This document shows, piece after piece, positions 54,166-62,079 of a stretch of 64,000 nt of DNA (position 1 is its first letter; each line of letters begins with the position of its first letter). This DNA is from Terriglobia bacterium (GTDB lineage Bacteria > Acidobacteriota > Terriglobia > UBA7540), in assembly GCA_030038235.1 (NCBI GenBank), contig JASHPE010000407.1:1-64000 (forward strand), read 5' to 3'. Both the position numbers and the translations under genes were made by a program. Below the pieces are notes generated by a model. That model was given only the letters and a program-made list of their open reading frames with translations, searched no databases and had not been told where the DNA came from.

Positions 54166-55029
54166 CCGTACCGCAGGCAGGAAGCCTTCACTACAAGTGC
54201 CCGCCAATCGGCACTGCCGGCTGGGGCCTGGAGGCTGATGATGTCTGTGCGCGGAGGTTCCGCTCGCTCCGCCCGGAACCTCGCAGCGGACGAAGCCAGC
54301 TCTAGCCTCTGCAGATCGACCTACACCACGAAAAACATCCCCAAAAACACGACCAAAGCGCCCCTCCAAAGCCGGAATGCCATGAGTAATCATAAAGATG
54401 GCGGGATTTTGGGAAAATGCACCTTAAGGGACGCGCCCGTATTTGCAAACCCTCAGTTTTTCGAATTTCGCAACCCTCTGAATCTCGGGCCGTTAACGGT
54501 CGCTCTAGCCGACACAGCTCAACCTACAATCGAAAAAACGCGCAAAAGCGCCCCCGCTCTAACATCCACGAATCAAAATGCACTTTCGTTTAGAATCAAC
54601 GACATTCCGGGAATGTGTCGGCTAGGCACGAAACGGGAATGTCCTTTAGAATCAGTAAAACGGGGCTACATGGCGAACAATGTTTACAAAGTTCCGAAAA
54701 CGGGAATGTCGTTTGGAATCAGCGAGATGACACTAATTCGAGAAAAGTCGAAATACCCAAAGGGCGCCCCCAGCGGAACGGGAATGTCGTTTATAATCAA
54801 TGAGATGTCAATTTGGGTTCAGCGATCGAAAGGCGGAGTTTACTCACGAGTAACGAGCGCGACGAAGACGCTGGGGATGCTGTTTGAAAGGCCCCACGCC
54901 CGTCATTCCGAGGAGCCGCAGGCGACGAGGAACCAAGCGGCACAAAGAGGCGCGCCAAGGCGCTCCCCCAGATCGCTTGGCTCGAAGGACGATACCGCAA
55001 AACCGCGCCGAGCGGCATCAAATCGTCTT
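54166..55029. other. Non-coding repeat region before the secreted protein gene
   Basis: The ORF track extends the next gene through this stretch to 54103, but the codon usage is unlike the gene and no domain is seen. It holds the promoter module remnant, the degenerate repeat array at 54570-54815 and a 'gtcattccgaggagccgcagg' dispersed repeat at 54901-54935. I see no gene in it. Confidence 0.55.
54570..54815 (+). repeat. Degenerate ~35-base repeat 'ACGGGAATGTCGTTTGGAATCA'
   Basis: Four or five copies of a roughly 20-base core, e.g. 54639-54658, 54702-54722 and 54779-54799, read as 'GMSFGISEM', 'GMSFIINEM' or 'GMSFRISK' in varying frames. Spacing is irregular (about 60-75 bases). The array lies downstream of the solo promoter module. 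Confidence 0.65.
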
Positions 55030-57459
55030 ATGGGAACTTATCTCAAAACTGTGGGCTTAGCATTGGTGCTGGCCTTCGCGACCACTTCGGCGCGCGCAAG
55101 TTCGCCTGGCTTCGATCTCGCCGGACCGCCGATCGAGGTGAAAGTCATCCGCGGCGGCAAGCAGTTGCCGATTTCTGAAGTGCCCAATCTGCTCGAAGGC
55201 GATCGGCTGTGGCTGCACGCCGATCTTCCCGAGAACCAATCCGTCCGATATCTCCTCATCGCGGCTTTCCTGCGAGGCACCACAAATCCTCCGCCCGAAG
55301 GCTGGTTCACGCGCGTGGAAACCTGGACCAAAGAGGAGCGCCAGGAAGGCACTGAAGTCGCGGTTCCGGCGGGCGCTCAGCAGGCGCTGCTGTTTCTCGC
55401 CCCGCAGACCGGCGGCGACTTCGGCACGCTGCGCGGCGCGGTTCGAGGCCGACCGGGTGCGTTCGTGCGGGCGGCGCAGGATCTGAACGAGGCCGCCCTC
55501 AACCGCTCGCGGCTGGATGAGTTCCTGAAGGAAGTACGCGAGACGTCGGACACGAACGCCGCCGATCTGAAGGCGCGCTCTACTCTGCTCGCCCGAAGCC
55601 TGCAGATCAAGCTGAACGAGTCCTGCTTCGAAAGACCCGTCGAGGAGCAGGCGACGTGCCTCATGTCGGACTCCGACAATCTCGTGCTGGACGACCCGCA
55701 GAGCCAGTCGATGGTGGCGGCGCTCACCAGCGGGACGTCGGCGCAGTTGATCAGCGCGGTGGCATCCACGCCGATGGCGGGCGGCGGCTACTACAGCGCC
55801 TATGTGGGCGCGGTTGTGGATGTGGTGAAGATCATGGACAACATTCACACGGCAGTTTACCAGTACATTCCGGCGCTCGCCCTGCCCAAGAACGACGAAC
55901 TGAACCTGAAGCTCAACAGTCCGCCGTCGTTTCGCAATCCAAAATCGGTGCTCGTGGTCGGATTGCCCGCTGTGGAATCCGCGCAGTTGCCGCCGCTGCG
56001 GGCCGTCGATCCGAAGGCGGTCTATTGCCTGCAGAATCCAAAACTGGTCCTGCCGGTGGAAGGCGCGCCGCTGGTCTTCTCGACCGGGTACGCGCACGGA
56101 TTCACGCTTCAGCTTACGGGGAAGTCGGGCCAGACGGTCAAGCTGCCGGCGACCGCCGAAGCGGCGCAAGGCGGCTTCGTGATCGATGCCAGCGCCGCGA
56201 AGCCAGGCGACCTCGATACCGAAGTTACCGGTGTCCTGCGCGGCTTCTGGGGTTCCAAGCCTTTCGAAGGTCCGGGCTTTCACCTGCGCGCGAGTGAGCC
56301 CTCGGCTGCCTGGACGATCCCGACGCTCGATCAACATTCCCTTGTCGTGGGCCGCGAAGACACGATCGATCTGGAGTCCGACGACGCCTGCTGCGCCGAC
56401 AAGGTCACGACGGAGGACGCGGGCGGGCACGACCTCACAACCATTTGGAAGGTTCTTGATCCTGCAAAACTACAGGTGCAGGTCGCTCTCGCGAGCGCAA
56501 AGGCAGGTCCCATCACGCTGCTCGTGCACGAGTATGGCGACCCGGATCCGGCCAAGATCGCGCTCCAGGCTTATTCCGAGGAAGGCCACCTGGACGCCTT
56601 TGCGATTCACGCCGGAGACGCTCAAGGCGTGCTGACCGGAACTCGTCTCGACGAGGTCGCCAGTCTGCAGTTGGATGGAGTGAACTTCGCTCCGGCGGGC
56701 TTGAAGCATCAGGACGACAAAGACGCGCTGGCTCTTTCGGCCCCCGCGGCTGCAGCGGGCGCGCTTTCCGCCGGTCAGAGTCTCACGGCGAAAGTCACCT
56801 TGAAGGATGGACGTGTGCAGGACGTGCAGAGCGCCGTGGAGGCGCCGCGGCCCAAGGTGACACTCCTGAGCAAGGCAGTGCAGTTGAGCTCGACACCCTC
56901 AGCGATCCAGTTGGGTGACGCCGACGAGCTGCCCCAAGATGGACAACTCACGTTTGTGCTGAAGTCGGACGTGCCCAAGTCGTTCGCGCGAACAGAAAAG
57001 ATCGAGGTCGCGAGCATGGACGAGTCTTTCCATGCACTGCTCACCGTCGCGGACGGAACCCTAACCCTCGAGGACGCTGCGACGGTGCTCGCCACGCTCG
57101 AGCCTCTCAAGGCGTTCGGCCCGGCCGCGTTTGGACCGCTGCAGTTCCGCGCTGTCGACGGCACAGGAGCGGACGGCGATTGGCAGCCGCTGGCCACGCT
57201 GGTACGCCTGCCGTCACTTAAGGAAGTGCGCTGTCCGGACAAGATCGATCAACCGTGCGCGCTGAGCGGCAGCAATCTGTTTCTGCTTGATTCGGTCGCT
57301 TCAGACCCGCAGTTCGCGAAGAACATTCCCGTCCCCGTGGGTTCCGTGGCCTCAAGCTTGAGCGTACCGAGGCCGAACGGCACTGTGCTCTACGTGAAGC
57401 TGCGCGACGATCCGTCCGCGGTCAACATGGCGGCGCTTCCGGTGCTGCCGGCGCCGTAG
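55030..57459 (+). CDS. Large secreted protein of unknown function
   Basis: The ATG at 55030 opens 'MGTYLKTVGLALVLAFATTSARA', a signal peptide, giving 809 residues; the ORF-track start is too far upstream. I recognise no enzyme domain. The mature protein begins with a beta-rich segment ('PPIEVKVIRGGKQLPISEVPNLLEGDRLW'), then a helical part rich in Glu, Arg and Ser (about 150-260) with two Cys in 'CFERPVEEQATC', and several Ig-like or beta-sandwich parts in the second half ('LVVGREDTIDLES', 'LTAKVTLKDGRVQDV'). It is probably exported to the periplasm or surface. It is convergent with the MFS gene. Confidence 0.7.
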   Translation: MGTYLKTVGLALVLAFATTSARASSPGFDLAGPPIEVKVIRGGKQLPISEVPNLLEGDRLWLHADLPENQSVRYLLIAAFLRGTTNPPPEGWFTRVETWTKEERQEGTEVAVPAGAQQALLFLAPQTGGDFGTLRGAVRGRPGAFVRAAQDLNEAALNRSRLDEFLKEVRETSDTNAADLKARSTLLARSLQIKLNESCFERPVEEQATCLMSDSDNLVLDDPQSQSMVAALTSGTSAQLISAVASTPMAGGGYYSAYVGAVVDVVKIMDNIHTAVYQYIPALALPKNDELNLKLNSPPSFRNPKSVLVVGLPAVESAQLPPLRAVDPKAVYCLQNPKLVLPVEGAPLVFSTGYAHGFTLQLTGKSGQTVKLPATAEAAQGGFVIDASAAKPGDLDTEVTGVLRGFWGSKPFEGPGFHLRASEPSAAWTIPTLDQHSLVVGREDTIDLESDDACCADKVTTEDAGGHDLTTIWKVLDPAKLQVQVALASAKAGPITLLVHEYGDPDPAKIALQAYSEEGHLDAFAIHAGDAQGVLTGTRLDEVASLQLDGVNFAPAGLKHQDDKDALALSAPAAAAGALSAGQSLTAKVTLKDGRVQDVQSAVEAPRPKVTLLSKAVQLSSTPSAIQLGDADELPQDGQLTFVLKSDVPKSFARTEKIEVASMDESFHALLTVADGTLTLEDAATVLATLEPLKAFGPAAFGPLQFRAVDGTGADGDWQPLATLVRLPSLKEVRCPDKIDQPCALSGSNLFLLDSVASDPQFAKNIPVPVGSVASSLSVPRPNGTVLYVKLRDDPSAVNMAALPVLPAP

Positions 57460-57486
57460 CATGGCCGTCAAAGGACTGCAGATGCG

Positions 57487-58647
57487 TCAGGAAGGGGATG
57501 CCCGGGGCGAGACGATCAGCGTGAGAATCGCAATCGCTATGGCTGCGGCCAGCGGAACCAGCAGAACGTTTTTCGGATTGGAGCTTGCGAGCCAACCGCC
57601 GAGGAGCGGTCCCGACGATCCGCCGGCCAGCGCGATCGCCATGACCGCTCCGAACACGGTTCCGGTCTGGTTCGGAAACCGGTCTCCGAGTACGCCGAGA
57701 GCCGTGGGAAAGGTGGCGGACATACCGAGGCCGATGACGGTAAATCCGGCGGCCATCACGTGGAAGGACTCGTGGGAGCGCGCCACCACAACGCCCGCGA
57801 TCGTCACGCCGGCAGACAGCAGCAGGACATTGCGGCTGCCGAGCCATTCGAGCCACAGCGCCGCCAGAAGGCGTCCGGCACCGAGCGCGATGCTGAGCGC
57901 GACCAGCGCCAGATCGGCATGGACGGCAGCGACTTGCGCCACGTCCTTCACCACTTGGCCGGCCCAGACGAACATGCAATTCTCGTCGCCGGACTCGAAG
58001 AAGAGCAGCAAGCCGGTCAGCCAAACCAGGGGATGGTTCAACACCGTGAGCAAGGTGCGGAGCGGCGTTCCCGAGAGCACGGGCGGCGGAAAGCGCAGCG
58101 CCAGCACGGCGATCAGCACGGCAGCGGGCGCGACGGCGAGAATCCGCAGCACCACCGAAGGCGGGAAGCGGCTGGTCAGCAAAGACATCAGTAGAGGCGC
58201 TGTGATTGCTCCGAGGCTGAATGAAAAGCCCAGCAGATTCAGGGCGGCGCCGCGTCCCGACGCGCTCAGGCTGGAGATCAGCGCGTTGGTGGCGGTGTTC
58301 AGGACGCCGCCGCCAACTCCATAGATCAGCGCCGCCAGGGCTAGGGCCGGGAAGCTCAGGAGTGACGGCATGATGACGAGCGCCGCTGCGATCAGGGCCA
58401 GGCTCACGGCGAGAGCCCGCTTGGCGCCTGCCTTGTCGAGGATGGGTCCGATCAGGATGGTCGCCGCGAGAATTCCGATCAAAGGGAACGAGCCCAGGCT
58501 CCCGGCTCGCGCGCTGCTCACTTTGAGCGTGGGGAGAAGCGAGCCCATCAGAAGCAGGACTACGCCGAAGACGAACATGCATGCATTCACCGTTGCGACG
58601 AGCGCTGTACGATGAATGGCGGCGCCGTTGCCACTCTTCGGAGTCAC
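57487..58647 (-). CDS. MFS transporter
   Basis: A 386-residue major facilitator with about 12 hydrophobic helices. The N-terminal half shows 'VVLLLMGSLLPTLK', 'GILAATILIGPILDKAGAKRAL' (the A-like loop between helices 2 and 3) and 'ALIYGVGGGVLNTATNALISS'. A second half repeats the pattern. It resembles sugar-permease-like acidobacterial members (FucP/YfkF-like). It overlaps the upstream ROK kinase by 4 bases (ATGA), so the pair probably imports and phosphorylates one sugar. The substrate is not known. Confidence 0.88.
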   Translation of the reverse strand: MTPKSGNGAAIHRTALVATVNACMFVFGVVLLLMGSLLPTLKVSSARAGSLGSFPLIGILAATILIGPILDKAGAKRALAVSLALIAAALVIMPSLLSFPALALAALIYGVGGGVLNTATNALISSLSASGRGAALNLLGFSFSLGAITAPLLMSLLTSRFPPSVVLRILAVAPAAVLIAVLALRFPPPVLSGTPLRTLLTVLNHPLVWLTGLLLFFESGDENCMFVWAGQVVKDVAQVAAVHADLALVALSIALGAGRLLAALWLEWLGSRNVLLLSAGVTIAGVVVARSHESFHVMAAGFTVIGLGMSATFPTALGVLGDRFPNQTGTVFGAVMAIALAGGSSGPLLGGWLASSNPKNVLLVPLAAAIAIAILTLIVSPRASPS

Positions 58648-59552
58648 AGCGGATCGCCTTTCTCATTGAAACGATCGAAGCACAGCCTTGCGATTCCGAG
58701 CAGGCCGGCATTCGATCCCAGGCGGCTGCGGCGAATTCGCACTTGCCGGGCGGCGAGCGGCTGCGCCCACTGCCTCAGCGCGGCGCGCGCAGGGTCGAGC
58801 AGCAAGTTTCCCGCTGCGGCCACGCCGCCGCCGATCACGATCATCTCGGGGTTCAGCATGTCCACCACGTTGGCCAGAACAAGACCCAGGTGGCGGCCTG
58901 CTTCGCGAATCACCCTGGTTGCCTTAGGATCTCCGCTTCGCGCCAGCGCCACGACCTCGCGAGTATCCATGGGACGGCGGAAAACCCTCTGCGCCGCGCG
59001 TGCGATACCGGGTCCAGCGGCGTGCGACTCCAGGCAACCGACGGCTTTGTATTCGGGACGAAACCGATCGCGAATCGCCATCCAGCCGAGGCAGCCGGCC
59101 AACTCGCGATGCCCGCGGATCAGCCGTCCGCCGCTGATGATTCCAGCGCCGATACCGGTTCCGATGGCGACGAACACCACGTCGCGGCACTTGCGGGCCG
59201 AACCCAGCCAGGCTTCGCCGCTCACAAAGGCGTTGCGATCGCTCTCGACAAGCACCGGCAGATGGAATCGGCGGCTCAGCATCCGGCTGAGAGGCATGCG
59301 TTCCCAGCCGCGGATGTTCGGCGCCCAGACGGTTCCGTCCGCGGCGGCCAGACCAGGAACGTCGATGCCCAAAGCGTAGACGCCGCTCAACGGCAGGTTC
59401 CGCAGGAGAATGGTTAAAGCGTCCACAACCGCGAGGCCGCCTTCAGGCGGCGTGGGAGCACTGAGGCGATGCGCTATCCCGCCCGTCTCCTCGACGCGAG
59501 CCACGGCGATCTTGGTCCCGCCGAGGTCAGCTACCAGCACAGCGCGTGTCAT
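58644..59552 (-). CDS. ROK family sugar kinase with degenerate zinc motif
   Basis: A 302-residue ASKHA-fold kinase. 'LVADLGGTKIAVARV' is the phosphate-1 loop, 'ALGIDVPGLAA' and 'LVESDRNAFVSGEAWLG' (catalytic Asp) lie in the sugar site, and 'FVAIGTGIGAGIISGG' is phosphate-2. In typical ROK kinases a His and a C-x-C-G-x-x-G-C cluster bind zinc; here the region reads 'GCLGWMAIRDRFRPEYKAVGCLES', so the His is replaced by Trp and most Cys are missing. Glucokinase or another hexose kinase is the default guess. It is translationally coupled to the MFS gene. Confidence 0.87.
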   Translation of the reverse strand: MTRAVLVADLGGTKIAVARVEETGGIAHRLSAPTPPEGGLAVVDALTILLRNLPLSGVYALGIDVPGLAAADGTVWAPNIRGWERMPLSRMLSRRFHLPVLVESDRNAFVSGEAWLGSARKCRDVVFVAIGTGIGAGIISGGRLIRGHRELAGCLGWMAIRDRFRPEYKAVGCLESHAAGPGIARAAQRVFRRPMDTREVVALARSGDPKATRVIREAGRHLGLVLANVVDMLNPEMIVIGGGVAAAGNLLLDPARAALRQWAQPLAARQVRIRRSRLGSNAGLLGIARLCFDRFNEKGDPL

Positions 59553-59680
59553 AGGCTATCGAACTCGTGGCTTCACTTATGACGCGGCGGCAAACATAGC
59601 GCCCTCCAGACGTGGCTGTCAAGCAAAGCATGGAGATGGAGACGGCGCTGCGAACCTGATTTATGCTTTGTGATCCGCAT

Positions 59681-60970
59681 TCACTCGCAGGCTCGATTGG
59701 ACGCGGCATGGTATCCCGCCAACTCCGCCTGACGCTGCTTGATCAGGCGGCCGTTGGCCGTCTTCTTGTACCAGCGCGTGCCGGGGCAGTGATAAACGCC
59801 CGTCTTCAGGTTGACCCAGACGTCCGTGTTGGGATTGCCGGTTGTGGGGCCGTGGCTGAGGGGACTCCGCGGCGCCGCAGATGTCTTGGCCGGATGACCC
59901 GAGCCAGCGTTGCCGGAGGCCGAGGCCGTGCTTGGAGCCTGGCCGCTCGGAATGATTGGAGTGGTAGTCGGGGAATTGTGCACGACGGTTATGGCGGCAG
60001 CCGGTCGATGGCTCGCACGGTGATGCCACCAGGCGAACGACGATCCCGCGACTGCGAACAGCGCGATCAGCGCCGCCGCGGCTGTCCAGTAACGAGTGCG
60101 GTCTGTGGTGCGACCGCGCGCCGCCGAGGCGAGCGTGGCCTTCGATTGTTCAAGGACAGCCTGGATCTCGCCGGCATCGGCCGGCCGTTGCGACGGGTCT
60201 TTCTGCAGGCACTTCCGCACCAGAGCGCGCAGTTGCTCGGGCAATCCCGGATCGAGCGGCGGTGGATCCTCCACCATAATGGCCATGCTCAACTCGAATG
60301 GCGTCTGACCGTGGAAGGGAAGGCGTCCGCAGAGCAGCTCAAAGAACAAAGCGCCGAGCGACCACAGATCGCTTTTGGCGCTCGCCGCTTTGCCGCGCAG
60401 CAGCTCCGGCGCCATGTAACAGAGCGTGCCGGCCGTATCGCCGAGTTCGGCGAGCGATTGGCGGGACTGCGTCAGGGACTCGATCGCGGGCGCGTCCAAT
60501 CGCCGGGCCAAACCGAAGTCGAGAAGCTTGGTGTGGCCTTCGGGCGTGATCATCACGTTGGACGCCTTGAGATCGCGATGAATAATGCCTCGACCGTGCG
60601 CGTGGGCGAGTGCCGCGGCTATTTCGATGCCGTACGATACCGCGATCGCGGGCGGAAGCGGTCCATCGCGCACCACCTCCGAGAGCGGCCGCCCCTCGAC
60701 GTACTCCAAAGCGATGTAGCCGACGCCGTCTTCTTCTCCAATGTCGTGGGTGGCGCAGATCCCGGGATGGTTCAGCGCCGAAGCGGCGCGCGCTTCTTCG
60801 AGCAGCCGGCCCCACGCCTCGGCGTCCTCATCGGTGCCGGCGCGCATGATTTTGAGCGCGACTTTGCGGTCCAGGCGGACGTCCACGCCGCCCCAGACCT
60901 CGCCGAAAGCGCCCTCGCCGAGCTTCTCTTCGATGCGATAGTGGTCCAGGATTTGACCGGCCGCCGCCAT
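59681..60970 (-). CDS. Transmembrane serine/threonine protein kinase
   Basis: A 429-residue Hanks-type kinase. Residues about 10-275 carry 'KLGEGAFGEVW' (Gly loop), 'KVALKIMRAG' (Lys), 'IIHRDLKASNVM' (catalytic Asp), 'LLDFGLARRL' (DFG) and 'MAPELLRG'. A basic linker leads to one membrane helix ('WTAAAALIALFAVAGSSFAWW', about 297-317), then a Pro/Ser/Thr-rich extracytoplasmic stretch. The C-terminal ~50 residues ('VWVNLKTGVYHCPGTRWY...') form a small domain also found as separate acidobacterial proteins. It may sense an envelope signal; substrates are unknown. Confidence 0.93.
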   Translation of the reverse strand: MAAAGQILDHYRIEEKLGEGAFGEVWGGVDVRLDRKVALKIMRAGTDEDAEAWGRLLEEARAASALNHPGICATHDIGEEDGVGYIALEYVEGRPLSEVVRDGPLPPAIAVSYGIEIAAALAHAHGRGIIHRDLKASNVMITPEGHTKLLDFGLARRLDAPAIESLTQSRQSLAELGDTAGTLCYMAPELLRGKAASAKSDLWSLGALFFELLCGRLPFHGQTPFELSMAIMVEDPPPLDPGLPEQLRALVRKCLQKDPSQRPADAGEIQAVLEQSKATLASAARGRTTDRTRYWTAAAALIALFAVAGSSFAWWHHRASHRPAAAITVVHNSPTTTPIIPSGQAPSTASASGNAGSGHPAKTSAAPRSPLSHGPTTGNPNTDVWVNLKTGVYHCPGTRWYKKTANGRLIKQRQAELAGYHAASNRACE

Positions 60971-61021
60971 GACTGCAGTCTCTATCGCGATTCTACCCGG
61001 ATTTGCGGCTTCGGAGCGGTT

Positions 61022-61147
61022 TCATTTGCTGTAGCGCCGGTGTCCTCACCGGCGTGCTCCAGTGTCCCCACCGGCGTGCTCCAGTGTCCCCACCGGCGTG
61101 CGCGAGCTGAAAATCGCCGGTGAGGACACCGGCGCTACAGCAAATGA
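61022..61147. repeat. 33-base perfect inverted repeat, GTAGCGCCGGTGTCC family
   Basis: The arms 61022-61054 and 61115-61147 are exact complements of 33 bases. Inside lie two more copies of 'gtgctccagtgtccccaccggc'. It sits between the divergent kinase and zinc-ribbon genes. A shorter family member is at 7241-7304. Confidence 0.95.
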
Positions 61148-61235
61148 ACCACGACCCGCCGCTACCCACGGTTGCCAGAATCGCGCCGCCGTCGGACAAT
61201 TGATGCGGGCTTGCGCGCGGCCCTCAGAGGAAGCG

Positions 61236-61691
61236 ATGATTGGCCACCCTGAAGACGATACCGGCGACGCGCTGGCGCGTCTCGAACGCGAGCTCGCACG
61301 CCTGAAGACCGGGCTGGAGTTGCTGGGGGTGAAGGCGTGCTCCTGTTGCCGGAATCTGTTTCGCGCCACAGAGCCGGGCAATCTGTTCGATGCCGGCGAG
61401 CTTGTGTGTTTTACATGCATTCGCCACTGGTGGCCGGAGCGATCGCGCGCGCTCGCCGCGCAGGATCGCGAGCTGATCGAGCACAAGCTGGTGCACTGGC
61501 TGCTGAACCACCACGGCGCGAAGGTGGTCCGGGACCACGAAAAACTCCCGCCTGATGACGGTCGGGGGATTCGACTGGTGGCGGCGTGCGAGGAATGCGA
61601 CGGCAAAGGGACTTGGGCAGGCTCCAAGTGCCACTTCTGTGGAGGGACCGGTGCCTTGTGCCTGGTGATCCCGAACCCGGAGGCCGCATGA
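61236..61691 (+). CDS. Small zinc-finger protein with DnaJ-type Cys motifs
   Basis: A 151-residue protein; the ATG at 61236 follows 'agagg' and avoids the repeat-encoded extension of the ORF track. The first half is a helix with 'DALARLERELARLKTGLELLG', then 'ACSCC' and 'CFTC' pairs (about residues 40-70). The C-terminal half has 'CEECDGKG' and 'CHFCGGTG', a pair of CxxCxGxG modules like the DnaJ zinc-finger region. Metal binding is likely; the function is unknown. It is not a DnaJ homologue overall. Followed by a small protein 83 bases downstream. Confidence 0.75.
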   Translation: MIGHPEDDTGDALARLERELARLKTGLELLGVKACSCCRNLFRATEPGNLFDAGELVCFTCIRHWWPERSRALAAQDRELIEHKLVHWLLNHHGAKVVRDHEKLPPDDGRGIRLVAACEECDGKGTWAGSKCHFCGGTGALCLVIPNPEAA

Positions 61692-61773
61692 CCGACGGTC
61701 CGGCGTGTGCACGCACCGGCTTGGCGCGGAAGGCGTCTGTGCTATTCTTTTGCCTTTGGAGGCAATTCGCGCC

Positions 61774-62076
61774 ATGACTTTTCTGGACACGCGTTATCGT
61801 CTGACTCGCAGCCTGACCAGTGAGGAAATCGAGCGGGCCGCTACGCTTTCCACGATCTACGGCATCCGCCGCGTCGACTTCGAAGGCAACGATCTGGTGA
61901 TCGAATACGACGCCTCGCGCATCCACGAGGCAGAAGTATTGGCGGCCGTGCGCCGCGCCGGCCTGCCTGTGGCGCCGCGGCAGCCGATTCCGCTCGGCGG
62001 GTTCGACCACACCGGCGAGTTCCATGACTTTGCCTGGCCCACTTCCGGAATCAGCCCGGCGAACCCAAAGTCTTGA
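61774..62076 (+). CDS. Small hypothetical protein, ferredoxin-like fold
   Basis: A 100-residue protein starting at the ATG at 61774; a GGAGG lies about 11 bases upstream, while the ORF-track start would be in an unrelated upstream stretch. 'RYRLTRSLTSEEIERAATLSTIYGIRRVDFEGNDLVIEYDASRIHEAEVLAAVRRAGLPV' has the strand-helix-strand-strand-helix pattern of the heavy-metal-associated fold but lacks its CxxC pair. The last ~25 residues are Pro-rich. No function is proposed. The stop lies 3 bases before the peptidase start. Confidence 0.65.
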   Translation: MTFLDTRYRLTRSLTSEEIERAATLSTIYGIRRVDFEGNDLVIEYDASRIHEAEVLAAVRRAGLPVAPRQPIPLGGFDHTGEFHDFAWPTSGISPANPKS

Positions 62077-62079
62077 CTC

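Noticed and set aside
57422-58711. 429-codon minus-strand ORF overlapping the MFS gene in another frame
   Set aside because: The 57487-58647 frame has transporter helices and couples to the ROK kinase; this frame is Arg-rich shadow sequence.
59663-61123. 486-codon plus-strand ORF opposite the Ser/Thr kinase
   Set aside because: The kinase has all catalytic motifs; the plus-strand translation runs into the palindromic repeat.
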